DNA of 25,526 nt, taken from assembly GCA_002317135.1 (NCBI GenBank), contig DCIX01000031.1:1-25526 (forward strand), in the 5' to 3' direction. This document shows, in pieces, positions 16,372 to 25,118 of the stretch (position 1 is its first letter; every line of letters begins with the position of its first letter). The notes beneath the pieces are model-generated. The model searched no databases. It saw only the letters and a program-made list of their open reading frames with translations, and was not told where the DNA came from. The translations under genes were made by a program, and so were the position numbers. Source of the DNA: Bacteroidales bacterium UBA1715 (lineage in GTDB: Bacteria; Bacteroidota; Bacteroidia; Bacteroidales; UBA1715).

Positions 16372-17880
16372 ATGACTATGAACGATAAAGTTTACATTTT
16401 CGACACGACATTGCGTGATGGAGAACAAGCTCCTGGTAATCAGTTAAATATGTTAGAAAAATTAGAAGTTGCCAGAGCATTGGAAGAACTTGGCGTAGAC
16501 ATTATTGAAGCTGGTTTCCCAATTTCAAGTCCAGGTGATTTTGAGTCTGTTGTTCAAATTTCGAAAGTAGTGACAAACCCAACTGTCTGCGGTTTAACTC
16601 GTGCCGTGCAAAAAGATATTGATGTTGCTGCTGAAGCTCTTCGCTACGCAAAACATCCTCGTATTCATACTGGTATAGGTACTTCTTACAATCATATTTA
16701 CCACAAATTAAAATCTACTCCAGAGGAAATTATCCGCCGCGGTGTTGATGCTGTTAAATATGCGAAGAAATATGTGGAAGATGTGGAATTCTACTGCGAA
16801 GATGCTGGTCGTACCGACAACGAATATTTAGCACGCGTTGTTGAGGCCGTTATTGCTGCTGGTGCTACTGTAGTGAATATCCCAGACACAACTGGTTATT
16901 GCTTACCATCAGAATTTGGTGAAAAAATCAAATACTTGATGGAACATGTTTCCAATATTGATAAGGCAATCATCTCAACTCACTGCCACAACGACTTAGG
17001 AATGGCAACAGCTAACACTATTTCTGGTGTGTTAAACGGTGCTCGTCAGGTTGAAGTTGCTATCAATGGCGTAGGAGAACGTGCTGGTAATACTGCTCTT
17101 GAAGAAGTTGTTATGGCAATTAAGAGCCACAACAATCTTGGTATTCACACCGACATCGTGACTCCCAACATTATGCGTTCAAGTAAAATGATTCAACGCT
17201 TAATGAAAAGCCCTGTACAAGCAAATAAAGCAATCGTTGGTAAAAATGCTTTCGCACATTCTTCTGGTATTCACCAAGATGGCGTATTAAAACAACGCGA
17301 AACATACGAAATTATTGATCCTAAAGATGTTGGTGTTGATGAATCATCAATTATCTTAACTGCTCGTAGTGGTCACGCTGCTTTAAAATACCGTCTTCAA
17401 TTATTAGGTTACACTATCGAAGGTGACGAACTTGACAAGACATACAAGGATTTCTTAAAAATGGCTGACGAGAAAAAAATCGTTAATGATGACGATTTGT
17501 TAATCTTAGTTGGCAAAGAAAAAATTAAAAGAGAACGCTCAATTTCTATTGAACAATTACAAGTTGTTTGCGGAAATTCTATGATTCCAACGGCAACTGT
17601 TTCTCTTAACATTAAGGGTGAAATCAAGACTGAAACAGCAACTGGAAATGGCCCTGTAGATGCTGCTTATACAGCTGTAAAGAAGATTTTTGTTGACAAC
17701 AATATTCACTTACAAGAATTCCTTATTCAAGGTTTCAATGGTGGTTGCGACGACAGCGGACGTGTATCTGTTCAAGTTGAATTCAACAAACATTTCTACC
17801 AAGGTCTTGGTGTAAATACCGACATTGTAACAGCATCGGTTGACGCATTGATTGATGCAATTAGCAAAGCATTAGAATAA
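16372..17880 (+). CDS. leuA: 2-isopropylmalate synthase
   Basis: First committed enzyme of leucine synthesis: it condenses acetyl-CoA with 2-ketoisovalerate. The 502 residues show the N-terminal TIM barrel with DTTLRDGEQAPGNQL (metal-binding Asp and catalytic Arg), EAGFPISSPGDF, STHCHNDLGMATAN with the metal-binding His-x-His near 206-208, and NGVGERAGNTALEE. The Cys-containing linker region has GKNAFAHSSGIHQDG. The C-terminal leucine-feedback domain (about 385-500) has ATVSLNIKGE and TGNGPVDAAYTAVKKI, which favours leuA over a citramalate or homocitrate synthase. The start is 16372 (MTMNDK) or the ATG two codons later. Expression is set by the leader and attenuator just upstream. No leuB, leuC or leuD lies in the window; the only co-transcribed gene is cysS. 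Confidence 0.97.
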   Translation: MTMNDKVYIFDTTLRDGEQAPGNQLNMLEKLEVARALEELGVDIIEAGFPISSPGDFESVVQISKVVTNPTVCGLTRAVQKDIDVAAEALRYAKHPRIHTGIGTSYNHIYHKLKSTPEEIIRRGVDAVKYAKKYVEDVEFYCEDAGRTDNEYLARVVEAVIAAGATVVNIPDTTGYCLPSEFGEKIKYLMEHVSNIDKAIISTHCHNDLGMATANTISGVLNGARQVEVAINGVGERAGNTALEEVVMAIKSHNNLGIHTDIVTPNIMRSSKMIQRLMKSPVQANKAIVGKNAFAHSSGIHQDGVLKQRETYEIIDPKDVGVDESSIILTARSGHAALKYRLQLLGYTIEGDELDKTYKDFLKMADEKKIVNDDDLLILVGKEKIKRERSISIEQLQVVCGNSMIPTATVSLNIKGEIKTETATGNGPVDAAYTAVKKIFVDNNIHLQEFLIQGFNGGCDDSGRVSVQVEFNKHFYQGLGVNTDIVTASVDALIDAISKALE

Positions 17881-17904
17881 AAGTTTTTTTTAATTGAATA
17901 TATT

Positions 17905-19368
17905 ATGCAAGATTTATTCATTTACAATACTTTAACGAGACAAAAAGAGTTGTTCAAACCACTTCACGCACCACATGTAGGAATGTATGTATGTGGTCCA
18001 ACGGTCTATGGCGATGGTCATCTTGGACACGCCAGACCTGCAATCACATTTGATGTGCTGTTTCGTTATTTGACTCATCTTGGTTACAAGGTTCGCTATG
18101 TACGCAATATTACCGATGTTGGTCACTTAGAACACGATGCAGATGAAGGAGAAGATAAAATTGCAAAAAAAGCTCGTTTAGAGCAAAAAGAACCTATGGA
18201 AGTGGCTCAATACTACACAAACCGTTTCCGTAATGCAATGGCTGCTCTTAATGTGCTTCCACCAAGCATTGAACCACAAGCATCTGGACATATTATAGAA
18301 CAAATTAATTTTGTAAAGAAAATCTTGGATGCCGGTTATGCCTACGAAAGCCAAGGTTCAGTTTATTTCGATGTACGCAAATACAATAAGGATTTTCGCT
18401 ATGGAAAACTTTCTGGCCGTAATATCGATGAACTATTAGCAACAACACGCGAACTTGACGGACAAGACGAAAAACAATGCTCACTTGATTTTGCGTTGTG
18501 GAAGAAAGCACAACCTGAACATATTATGCGTTGGCCTTCTCCTTGGAGCGACGGTTTCCCTGGATGGCACATGGAATGTTCTGCAATGGGCACAAAATAT
18601 TTAGGTGAAACTTTCGATATTCACGGTGGTGGAATGGACCTCATCTTCCCTCATCACGAATGCGAAATTGCGCAATCAACTGCAGCATTAGGTCATGAAT
18701 CGGTACAATATTGGATTCACAACAATATGATTACCATCAACGGACAAAAGATGGGTAAGAGTTATAATAACTTCATTACTCTTGACCAATTCTTTACTGG
18801 TACACACGAAAAATTGGAACGCGCATATTCACCTATGACTATCCGTTTCTTTATTTTGCAAGCACACTACCGAAGCACTGTTGACTTCAGCAATGATGCC
18901 CTACAAGCAGCAGAAAAAGGTCTTGCCCGCTTAATTGATGCCTACAATCGTCTTCAAAAAATATCTGCTGGGGCAACAACTACTGTTGATGTAAAAGGTT
19001 TACGAGAACATTGCGAAGAAGCAATGAGCGATGACTTGAATACGCCTATTGTTATTTCAAATCTATTTGAAGCAACAAAAGCAATCAATACAATTACCGA
19101 TGGTAAAGGAACTATCTCTAAAGAGGATTTAGATGAGCTAAAAGATGTGTTTGAAGTTTTCGTAAAAGACATTCTTGGTCTTCGTATAGAAGAAAGCAAC
19201 AACGCTCACGACAAAGCATACAAAGGTGCTATTGATTTACTACTTGAAATCCGTAAACAAGCTAAAGCAAATAAAGATTGGGCTACAAGCGATAAAATTC
19301 GTGACGAGTTGGCAAACCTTGGTTTCTCTGTAAAAGATACCAAAGACGGTTTTGAATGGAGCTTGTAA
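17905..19368 (+). CDS. cysS: Cysteinyl-tRNA synthetase
   Basis: Charges tRNA-Cys with cysteine in the cytoplasm; essential. The 487 residues have the class I motifs: a CGPTVYG start with the first zinc Cys, GHLGH (residues 38-42) as the HIGH motif, further zinc ligands in WHMECSAM and HHECEIAQS, and KMGKS (282-286) in place of KMSKS. A C-terminal helical tRNA-binding region (about 350-487) includes ATSDKIRDELANLGF. Length is normal for the family. It starts 24 bases after leuA with no terminator between, so its mRNA level should partly follow the leucine attenuator, an unusual partner for a tRNA synthetase. A perfect terminator closes the operon. Confidence 0.97.
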   Translation: MQDLFIYNTLTRQKELFKPLHAPHVGMYVCGPTVYGDGHLGHARPAITFDVLFRYLTHLGYKVRYVRNITDVGHLEHDADEGEDKIAKKARLEQKEPMEVAQYYTNRFRNAMAALNVLPPSIEPQASGHIIEQINFVKKILDAGYAYESQGSVYFDVRKYNKDFRYGKLSGRNIDELLATTRELDGQDEKQCSLDFALWKKAQPEHIMRWPSPWSDGFPGWHMECSAMGTKYLGETFDIHGGGMDLIFPHHECEIAQSTAALGHESVQYWIHNNMITINGQKMGKSYNNFITLDQFFTGTHEKLERAYSPMTIRFFILQAHYRSTVDFSNDALQAAEKGLARLIDAYNRLQKISAGATTTVDVKGLREHCEEAMSDDLNTPIVISNLFEATKAINTITDGKGTISKEDLDELKDVFEVFVKDILGLRIEESNNAHDKAYKGAIDLLLEIRKQAKANKDWATSDKIRDELANLGFSVKDTKDGFEWSL

Positions 19369-19390
19369 TATACTACATTGAATAGGGAAC

Positions 19391-19420
19391 AAGAGACGCA
19401 AAATCTTGCGTCTCTTTTTT
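19391..19420 (+). terminator. Rho-independent terminator after cysS
   Basis: AAGAGACGCAA (19391-19401) pairs perfectly with TTGCGTCTCTT (19406-19416) around a 4-base loop, followed by a T run to 19421. The other strand also has a run of A before and CTTGTTCC after, so it works best for cysS. The convergent DUF5686 gene ends at 19424. Confidence 0.9.
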
Positions 19421-19423
19421 TAT

Positions 19424-21934
19424 CTAAAATTCAAAGTTAAATCTAATATACAAACCACGTTTTGTAATATCTGGATGATCCAAATAATTCAAACGCCATA
19501 TATATTCTAAACGAACAAACTTCAGCAAATTGGTAACACCAATGCCCGCTTCCATATATGGTTTATCAAGTTCGAATGTATTTTGAGGCAATTTAAAAAT
19601 GGCATTCTGATCGTGTAACAATTGGCCATAACAAGCCTTGAACGTGAACAATTCGCGTAATTGTAACTTTCTGATTCCCCATATTTTATTAAAGAAGAAA
19701 CCATTCAATCCATATTCTGCATACAAATTCACATAGGCATCACTAGCAAATTCCAAATATCGCATGTGGTTAAAGTAATATTCCCCACTACTACCAGTTT
19801 GATTTCCACGATGTATTTCTAACAAAGGAAACGGGACGGATTTATCTATCATTCCCGCTTCAACAACATATTTCATTCGTCCTACACCAAGCAAAATCTC
19901 CTGACGAGCAACAAGACGCAATTGCGTATACCAATCGGATGCACCATCCATTATATACTTGCCGCGTAACACATTTATATGGCATACAGGATAACGAGAA
20001 TCTATGTAGATTCTACGAAAATGATTTGTGGAAACCTGTTCCTTATGAGACAAACGAATGTTTAAACTAAAGTCGTGAGTAACAAATTCTTTTAATGTAT
20101 CTGACGATGATGTTTCAAATGGAACATACGGTGGATTATAATGATTTGCGTATGTATATGCTGGCTTTATAGTAATATCTGGAGCCAACTGTTGTTCGTA
20201 TGAAACAACACCTCGTTTCACCAAATAAACAGCCTCATTTTCGCTTTTTGTCAGTAATGCAGAAAATAGGTTATCGTCCGATTGAACCAACACATTTTCA
20301 CGAATAAAATCCAAATTCTGACGGAAATCCCCTATTCTATAAATATTCTGATCATACTTCACATTCAATGCTCCATAATATTTTGAAGGCATCTTCAAAG
20401 AATACTGTAAACCATACTTAAACTTTTGATTTCTACAACCATAGCCCAAATATCCACCAAACATCATCTTGTCGTGGAACTTTTCGGAAGTACGAGCACA
20501 TAAATTTAGACGAACACCTTCAATTTTATTGTTTTGAATAAAATACAAGTATGGACCTAAATCAATATAACCTAACGGGAAATAGCCATACATAAGCATA
20601 TTCATCACCTTGTTCGCTGCCTTTACTGTTGGGATATTATTGCTTGTTTCAATAGCCTTTTGCGTAACCAAATCCAAACTTGAAAGTGTATCTGGACGAT
20701 ATTGCGAAAGAAACGAAGTATCTTTTTCGAAATGTTCCTTTCTTCGTAGATTGAATTTTCCTGGAACTACACGATTTACCAAATAATCCTGAATTTGTGT
20801 TGAATCAATAATATAAGATGTTGATTTTATTGCAGTTAACGGCGTATTTATGGCATGATATGCAGAATCCTTCGAAAATTCTGGTACAAATTCAACCTGC
20901 ATTTTCTGTTGTTTTCGAAACCACTCACCTTTGTCGGTCAACTGCAGTTTTTCAAACAAGCGCATATTGCGTACAAAGTTCAAAATAGAAGTTTTCTGTA
21001 AGGTTGCATCAATTTCGGTGAGAGTACCTGTTTCTTTTTCAATAATCATGTAGCCATAAAAGGCAAGATCTTGGCTATTTCGTGGTTTAAATCGTATTCT
21101 ATAAAATGTCAAACCATTACTCGTAACAGAATCAGTTAAATAGTAACGGTAGTAAACCATTGCCTGCGAAGAAATTGGACTAATAAAGTCCTTTTGCAAA
21201 AAGCGTAAGTTCCCATAAAAGGTCATATCCTGATTCAAACTGGCAATGTAATCAGTTACAATTTCGCTCTCAATAAAACTACTGCCATGCTGATTCTTCA
21301 CAATCTCTTTTATCTCTGGAGGTCGATTTTCACGTCGTTTTTCATACGACATATATTCAGAAAAATACAATGGGACATTCCACGTATCATCATAGTCATT
21401 GGTTTTAACAAGAATATCGGCATGTTTTCTCATAAAACCTAACTTAAAGATTGTGCTGTCAATACCACTTAAACTGAAATTCAGTTTGTTGTATTGAATC
21501 AATTCAATATCCTTTACACCATCAGGACGATTCTGGTGACGATTTCGTATAGCCTTCTTTACAATCGGAATGGCAGGGTTTTTGCCAGGACTTACAACAA
21601 CAGCATCGATTTGTATTGCGTCAGGCAACAATTCAACGGTTGTTTTAGTTGCAATCTCTCGTCCTAAAACAACCAAATCCTTATACCCTAACGCCGAAAA
21701 TAAGACACTATCTGTTGCTTTTACGGGAGAAATTTCAAATGAACCATCCAACTGCGTAATTACCGCATTGTTTGTACCTTTTACCCATACGCTGGCAAAA
21801 GAAAGAGGCTCCTTATTTTCTATATCAACGACGACACCACGAAATGTTTGTGCCGTACAACATATTGGAAAAAGTAATACAAATACTATTCTAATGAACG
21901 ATAATTTTTCTGCTTGTAATAATCTCATCATCAA
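19424..21934 (-). CDS. DUF5686 outer-membrane protein with CarboxypepD_reg-like domain
   Basis: The 836 residues start with a signal peptide (hydrophobic core IRIVFVLLFPICC, then TAQ). A CarboxypepD_reg-like beta-sandwich follows at about 31-115 (FRGVVVDIENKEPLSFASVWVKG; the LDGSFEI and SALGYKDL strands). The rest matches the DUF5686 family: PGKNPAIPIVKKAIRNRHQN near 120, a middle region with YYRYYLTDS and YGYMIIEKETGTLTEIDA, and a C-terminal part (about 480-836) of alternating aromatic beta-strands ending in Phe, as in outer-membrane barrels. Members of the family are found throughout Bacteroidetes and their task is not settled; transport or surface assembly is possible. Its start overlaps the end of the phosphatase gene by 44 bases, so the two are translated from one mRNA. 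Three ATG codons in a row leave the exact start uncertain by two residues. Confidence 0.9.
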   Translation of the reverse strand: MMMRLLQAEKLSFIRIVFVLLFPICCTAQTFRGVVVDIENKEPLSFASVWVKGTNNAVITQLDGSFEISPVKATDSVLFSALGYKDLVVLGREIATKTTVELLPDAIQIDAVVVSPGKNPAIPIVKKAIRNRHQNRPDGVKDIELIQYNKLNFSLSGIDSTIFKLGFMRKHADILVKTNDYDDTWNVPLYFSEYMSYEKRRENRPPEIKEIVKNQHGSSFIESEIVTDYIASLNQDMTFYGNLRFLQKDFISPISSQAMVYYRYYLTDSVTSNGLTFYRIRFKPRNSQDLAFYGYMIIEKETGTLTEIDATLQKTSILNFVRNMRLFEKLQLTDKGEWFRKQQKMQVEFVPEFSKDSAYHAINTPLTAIKSTSYIIDSTQIQDYLVNRVVPGKFNLRRKEHFEKDTSFLSQYRPDTLSSLDLVTQKAIETSNNIPTVKAANKVMNMLMYGYFPLGYIDLGPYLYFIQNNKIEGVRLNLCARTSEKFHDKMMFGGYLGYGCRNQKFKYGLQYSLKMPSKYYGALNVKYDQNIYRIGDFRQNLDFIRENVLVQSDDNLFSALLTKSENEAVYLVKRGVVSYEQQLAPDITIKPAYTYANHYNPPYVPFETSSSDTLKEFVTHDFSLNIRLSHKEQVSTNHFRRIYIDSRYPVCHINVLRGKYIMDGASDWYTQLRLVARQEILLGVGRMKYVVEAGMIDKSVPFPLLEIHRGNQTGSSGEYYFNHMRYLEFASDAYVNLYAEYGLNGFFFNKIWGIRKLQLRELFTFKACYGQLLHDQNAIFKLPQNTFELDKPYMEAGIGVTNLLKFVRLEYIWRLNYLDHPDITKRGLYIRFNFEF

Positions 21935-24900
21935 TTATTTGCACGATATATTCACCAGCCTTCAATTGTCCTGTTTCTACAACAGTTTCAGGACCATTCA
22001 CAGAGACCGTTTTTACTATTTTTCCATGCAAATCTCGTACCAAAATTTCACCTTTACCGCTTGTAGAACGGACTGTAACGGCAGTTACAGAAATGGAAGG
22101 AAAAACAATGTCTGTATTACTTTCTTTTATTTGATTAATCGCTGTGTTTTCTTCCTCTTTGTAAACGCAAATTTTTACAAGGAATTGTATTGTAATGCTT
22201 GCTCCTGTCGATTCTCCATCAGTAACATTAAACGTTACATTCGATGTACCAAGACGCTTTGTACCATGACCAGAAATAGTTCCTGTTTCGGCATCATAAT
22301 TTACCCAAGTTGGTTTTGAAACTAATGTTAACTGAATATCGTCTTCTACATCTGTAACACAATTTTCTGGCAAAACAAACTCAAAATCAGTATCTTGCTT
22401 TACGAAAACAGTATCCGTAAACTGAACTTTAGGACTTTCATTTACAAATCTGCACGCTTGTCCATTCCACAATTCAAACATAGATTGCCCAATCTCTGAA
22501 TTGTTCAAATACTTACCACGAACATAATCCCATTCATCAGCGTAAGAGTAAAAGATTTCAGAGCCAACTCCTTTTGCAAAAAAAGGAACCAACTGATTAG
22601 TATGATCTACTGAATAGTATCCTATTCCTGGCATATTACCTACACCATTATCAATTATTTGCCAATGGTTCAACATGATAGAATCTTCCTTAAATGTTGG
22701 ATCTGCCATAAAACCTGTTTCATGGTCAGCAGTTATAATCAACAATGTTTCATCCCAACTACTTTCTTTTTCAATCCATGCAATAACAGAATCTACCGTT
22801 CTATTAAACTCTATTTGCTCTTCTATTTGTCTTCCAGGACGATTTTTGTGACCCGCATTGTCGACCATATCATTTTCTATCATTAAGAAGAAGCCATTCT
22901 CATTTTTTGACAAACAATTTATAGCAACACGACCTATTTGCCATAACTGTGGCATTCCTTTATTCCAATCATCATAATGAACCGTATTCACATCTTTACC
23001 ATCACGATAGAATTGCATAGAACCTTCAACAGGAACCAATCCAAACAATCGTTTTGGAGTTTCGCCAACCATATATTGAACTAGACTTGCACTATCTTCC
23101 ACAAATGTCCATGGATCAGGTTCACCATCACCATCAATATCCTGTACAGTAGTCCAGCCTGAGTTTGATGCTATCGAATATGTTGTTGCTCCTTCACGCA
23201 AACCTTGCAAAATTTCCTCTCCACCAACATTCTTATAATTCGGTTTTGCTTTTTTCTGCCCATTATTATCATATTCAGGATGATCACAACCTATCACAAC
23301 ATCTGCATTAGATTCTATTACTAATTGACGTGAAAGATCATTATAACTCAAGCGAGATGGATTATTTGTAAAAAATGCTCCTGGAGTCGCATCATAATAC
23401 GGAGAATTCGTAGCTACCCCTGCAGACTTTCCCATTTCCTTTGCATGTCGAGCAATTGACTTCATCGAATTTCGTTCCACATCAACACCTAAAGAGAAAT
23501 AATATGTCTTTTTACCGCTTGACATTGCTGTTGCCGATGCTCCAGAACAAGTTGCATTATTTTTATTCCAGAGATAACTTTTACCTATCCATGCTAAACG
23601 AGATTCATATGAATTATCCCAAGTTGCAACAGTTGCTGTTGCACTAGATATTGCAGTAGGATGCGTACAATTCCATAATCGTACAGGAAAGCTTTCAAAA
23701 GGAGCCTGATTTCCTGTATAATACTCTGCAGCTTTTATTGGAGAAATACCGCAACCATCATTTATCATAAAAATGATGTTTTTTGGCGTTTTTCGTTCTT
23801 GTGGCATTACACGAAAACATACTTGAGCAACTTCAGTATTATTAATATAACTGCCTAATACAAAGTCGGTTTCGTCAATGTAATTTGAAAACAATTCACT
23901 ACCATTTCCTTTAGCAAACATCGGAGTAAGTAAATTAGTGTTATTCAAGCTATTATATTGAAAATCATCTGGTGACTTTGAAAGGAATGTTTTCGGCATA
24001 GCTGTTTTGTCAAACGATTTACTTGTGGCATACCCTTTTTCGTATGAGCCAACAACTATCATAAGCGTTTCATCCCAATTACTGTTTTTTTCTACCCAAG
24101 AATAAATGGTCGAAATATACGCATCCACATTAGCCATAGTTTCTTGAACGCGAACATCTTCATTGTCAAAATCCATTTCGATATTTGCACATTCAGAAAC
24201 AAACACAAAACCGTTTTCATTTGTAGCAAGCAAATCTAAACTAGCCGCTGTCAATTCTCCGAACTCTTTACTTTGTAAGGTTTCCTTATCTATCATAACC
24301 TGTTTTACCAAATTTGCAGGCATATTTTTCTGATCAGCAACAAATACCCAATTTTCATTTTCGACACTATATAATTCCGAAGAAATAACAAGATTCACCT
24401 TACTTTTCAATAAATCGAAAAACAAATCATCGAAATCATCTGTTGATTGAGCCACTTTTTTATGACACACGAATGGAAGAATTGCACTATTATCCCAAAC
24501 CGAACCATTCGTTGCTATAGCAGTTGCTTTCCCTTTACTGATAGCACGTTCAATAATAGTTTCGAGCTCTCTATCATCCATGTCATAACTTACAGCATCA
24601 AGAGCCGGTTTTACACCTGTAGCAAGAGCGGAACCTGCCGTGAGTGGGTCTATTGGCAACGAGTCAGCATAACTAAATTCCTGCCAAACACGACGAACAT
24701 GATAATCACCACGATAGTAGTTCACATCATATTCTTTATCTAATGTATTCCAATATGTCGGATAATTTGACACTGCATAATTCACATCAAAATTATTCAA
24801 GACACAATTTTTTTCAGCCGTAATTATTTGGCTATGATTATAACCCATACCATCAACCATAACAAGAATGATATTTTTCGGTTGAGCACTCACCACAAAA

Positions 24901-24941
24901 GCCCAAAGGCTAAAACTTAAGAATATAAGTAATTTTTTCAT
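21891..24941 (-). CDS. Secreted tandem alkaline-phosphatase-like protein with T9SS sorting domain
   Basis: With the start at 24941 (signal peptide MKKLLIFLSFSLWAFVVSAQ) the protein has 1016 residues. A frame reaching 25028 is rejected because it begins in another gene's terminator and upstream of a -7 box. Two alkaline phosphatase domains follow. The second (about 388-805) has all ligands of the PhoA family: Asp395 (NDGCG), nucleophile Ser466 (CSGASATAM), YDATPGAF, Glu689, Asp694 and His698 (MIENDMVDNAGH), Asp739-His740 (TADHETGF) and His780 (DHTNQL). The first (about 22-370) keeps Asp30 (DGMG) but has DPLTAGSALATG at the nucleophile, Ser299-Tyr300 for Asp-His, and NNTN for DHTN. A dystroglycan/cadherin-like domain (about 835-915) precedes a type A sorting domain (SGKGEILVRDLHGKIVK, LKAGEYIVQI, SRKIIVH). 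It should be exported through the type IX system as a surface phosphomonoesterase. Confidence 0.93.
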   Translation of the reverse strand: MKKLLIFLSFSLWAFVVSAQPKNIILVMVDGMGYNHSQIITAEKNCVLNNFDVNYAVSNYPTYWNTLDKEYDVNYYRGDYHVRRVWQEFSYADSLPIDPLTAGSALATGVKPALDAVSYDMDDRELETIIERAISKGKATAIATNGSVWDNSAILPFVCHKKVAQSTDDFDDLFFDLLKSKVNLVISSELYSVENENWVFVADQKNMPANLVKQVMIDKETLQSKEFGELTAASLDLLATNENGFVFVSECANIEMDFDNEDVRVQETMANVDAYISTIYSWVEKNSNWDETLMIVVGSYEKGYATSKSFDKTAMPKTFLSKSPDDFQYNSLNNTNLLTPMFAKGNGSELFSNYIDETDFVLGSYINNTEVAQVCFRVMPQERKTPKNIIFMINDGCGISPIKAAEYYTGNQAPFESFPVRLWNCTHPTAISSATATVATWDNSYESRLAWIGKSYLWNKNNATCSGASATAMSSGKKTYYFSLGVDVERNSMKSIARHAKEMGKSAGVATNSPYYDATPGAFFTNNPSRLSYNDLSRQLVIESNADVVIGCDHPEYDNNGQKKAKPNYKNVGGEEILQGLREGATTYSIASNSGWTTVQDIDGDGEPDPWTFVEDSASLVQYMVGETPKRLFGLVPVEGSMQFYRDGKDVNTVHYDDWNKGMPQLWQIGRVAINCLSKNENGFFLMIENDMVDNAGHKNRPGRQIEEQIEFNRTVDSVIAWIEKESSWDETLLIITADHETGFMADPTFKEDSIMLNHWQIIDNGVGNMPGIGYYSVDHTNQLVPFFAKGVGSEIFYSYADEWDYVRGKYLNNSEIGQSMFELWNGQACRFVNESPKVQFTDTVFVKQDTDFEFVLPENCVTDVEDDIQLTLVSKPTWVNYDAETGTISGHGTKRLGTSNVTFNVTDGESTGASITIQFLVKICVYKEEENTAINQIKESNTDIVFPSISVTAVTVRSTSGKGEILVRDLHGKIVKTVSVNGPETVVETGQLKAGEYIVQIIDDEIITSRKIIVH

Positions 24942-24957
24942 ATCTATACATTTATTG

Positions 24958-24965
24958 CAAAGATA
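24958..24965 (-). promoter_or_regulatory. Predicted -7 box of the phosphatase-DUF5686 operon
   Basis: TATCTTTG on the minus strand matches TAnnTTTG exactly, 16 bases before the ATG at 24941. It is one of the reasons for preferring that start. I see no clear -33 TTG and no recognisable phosphate-response site. Confidence 0.5.
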
Positions 24966-25011
24966 AGAAAACATTGAAATGAAAAAGATAAAATGCCTCA
25001 AAACATTGCCA

Positions 25012-25046
25012 TAAAAGAAAAAGTCCAACCCATAAATGATTGGACT
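25012..25046 (-). terminator. Rho-independent terminator after the beta-barrel gene
   Basis: On the minus strand AGTCCAA (25046-25040) pairs with TTGGACT (25028-25022) around an 11-base loop, and a T-rich tract TTTTCTTTT follows. It lies about 70 bases after the stop codon of the gene at 25119. Confidence 0.7.
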
Positions 25047-25118
25047 CTTTCTTTAACTATAAAGGAAACTTCAATGTTACACTTTCCTATATTTTACTCT
25101 TTGTTTATATAATCATCA

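Noticed and set aside
21570..22319. 249-residue plus-strand ORF
   Set aside because: Spans the junction of the phosphatase and DUF5686 genes on the opposite strand. Both of those have clear domains, while this product has none.
24942..25028. 29-residue N-terminal extension of the phosphatase
   Set aside because: It would be encoded by the terminator stem at 25022-25046 and lies upstream of the -7 box. The MKKLLIFLSFSLW start gives a proper signal peptide.
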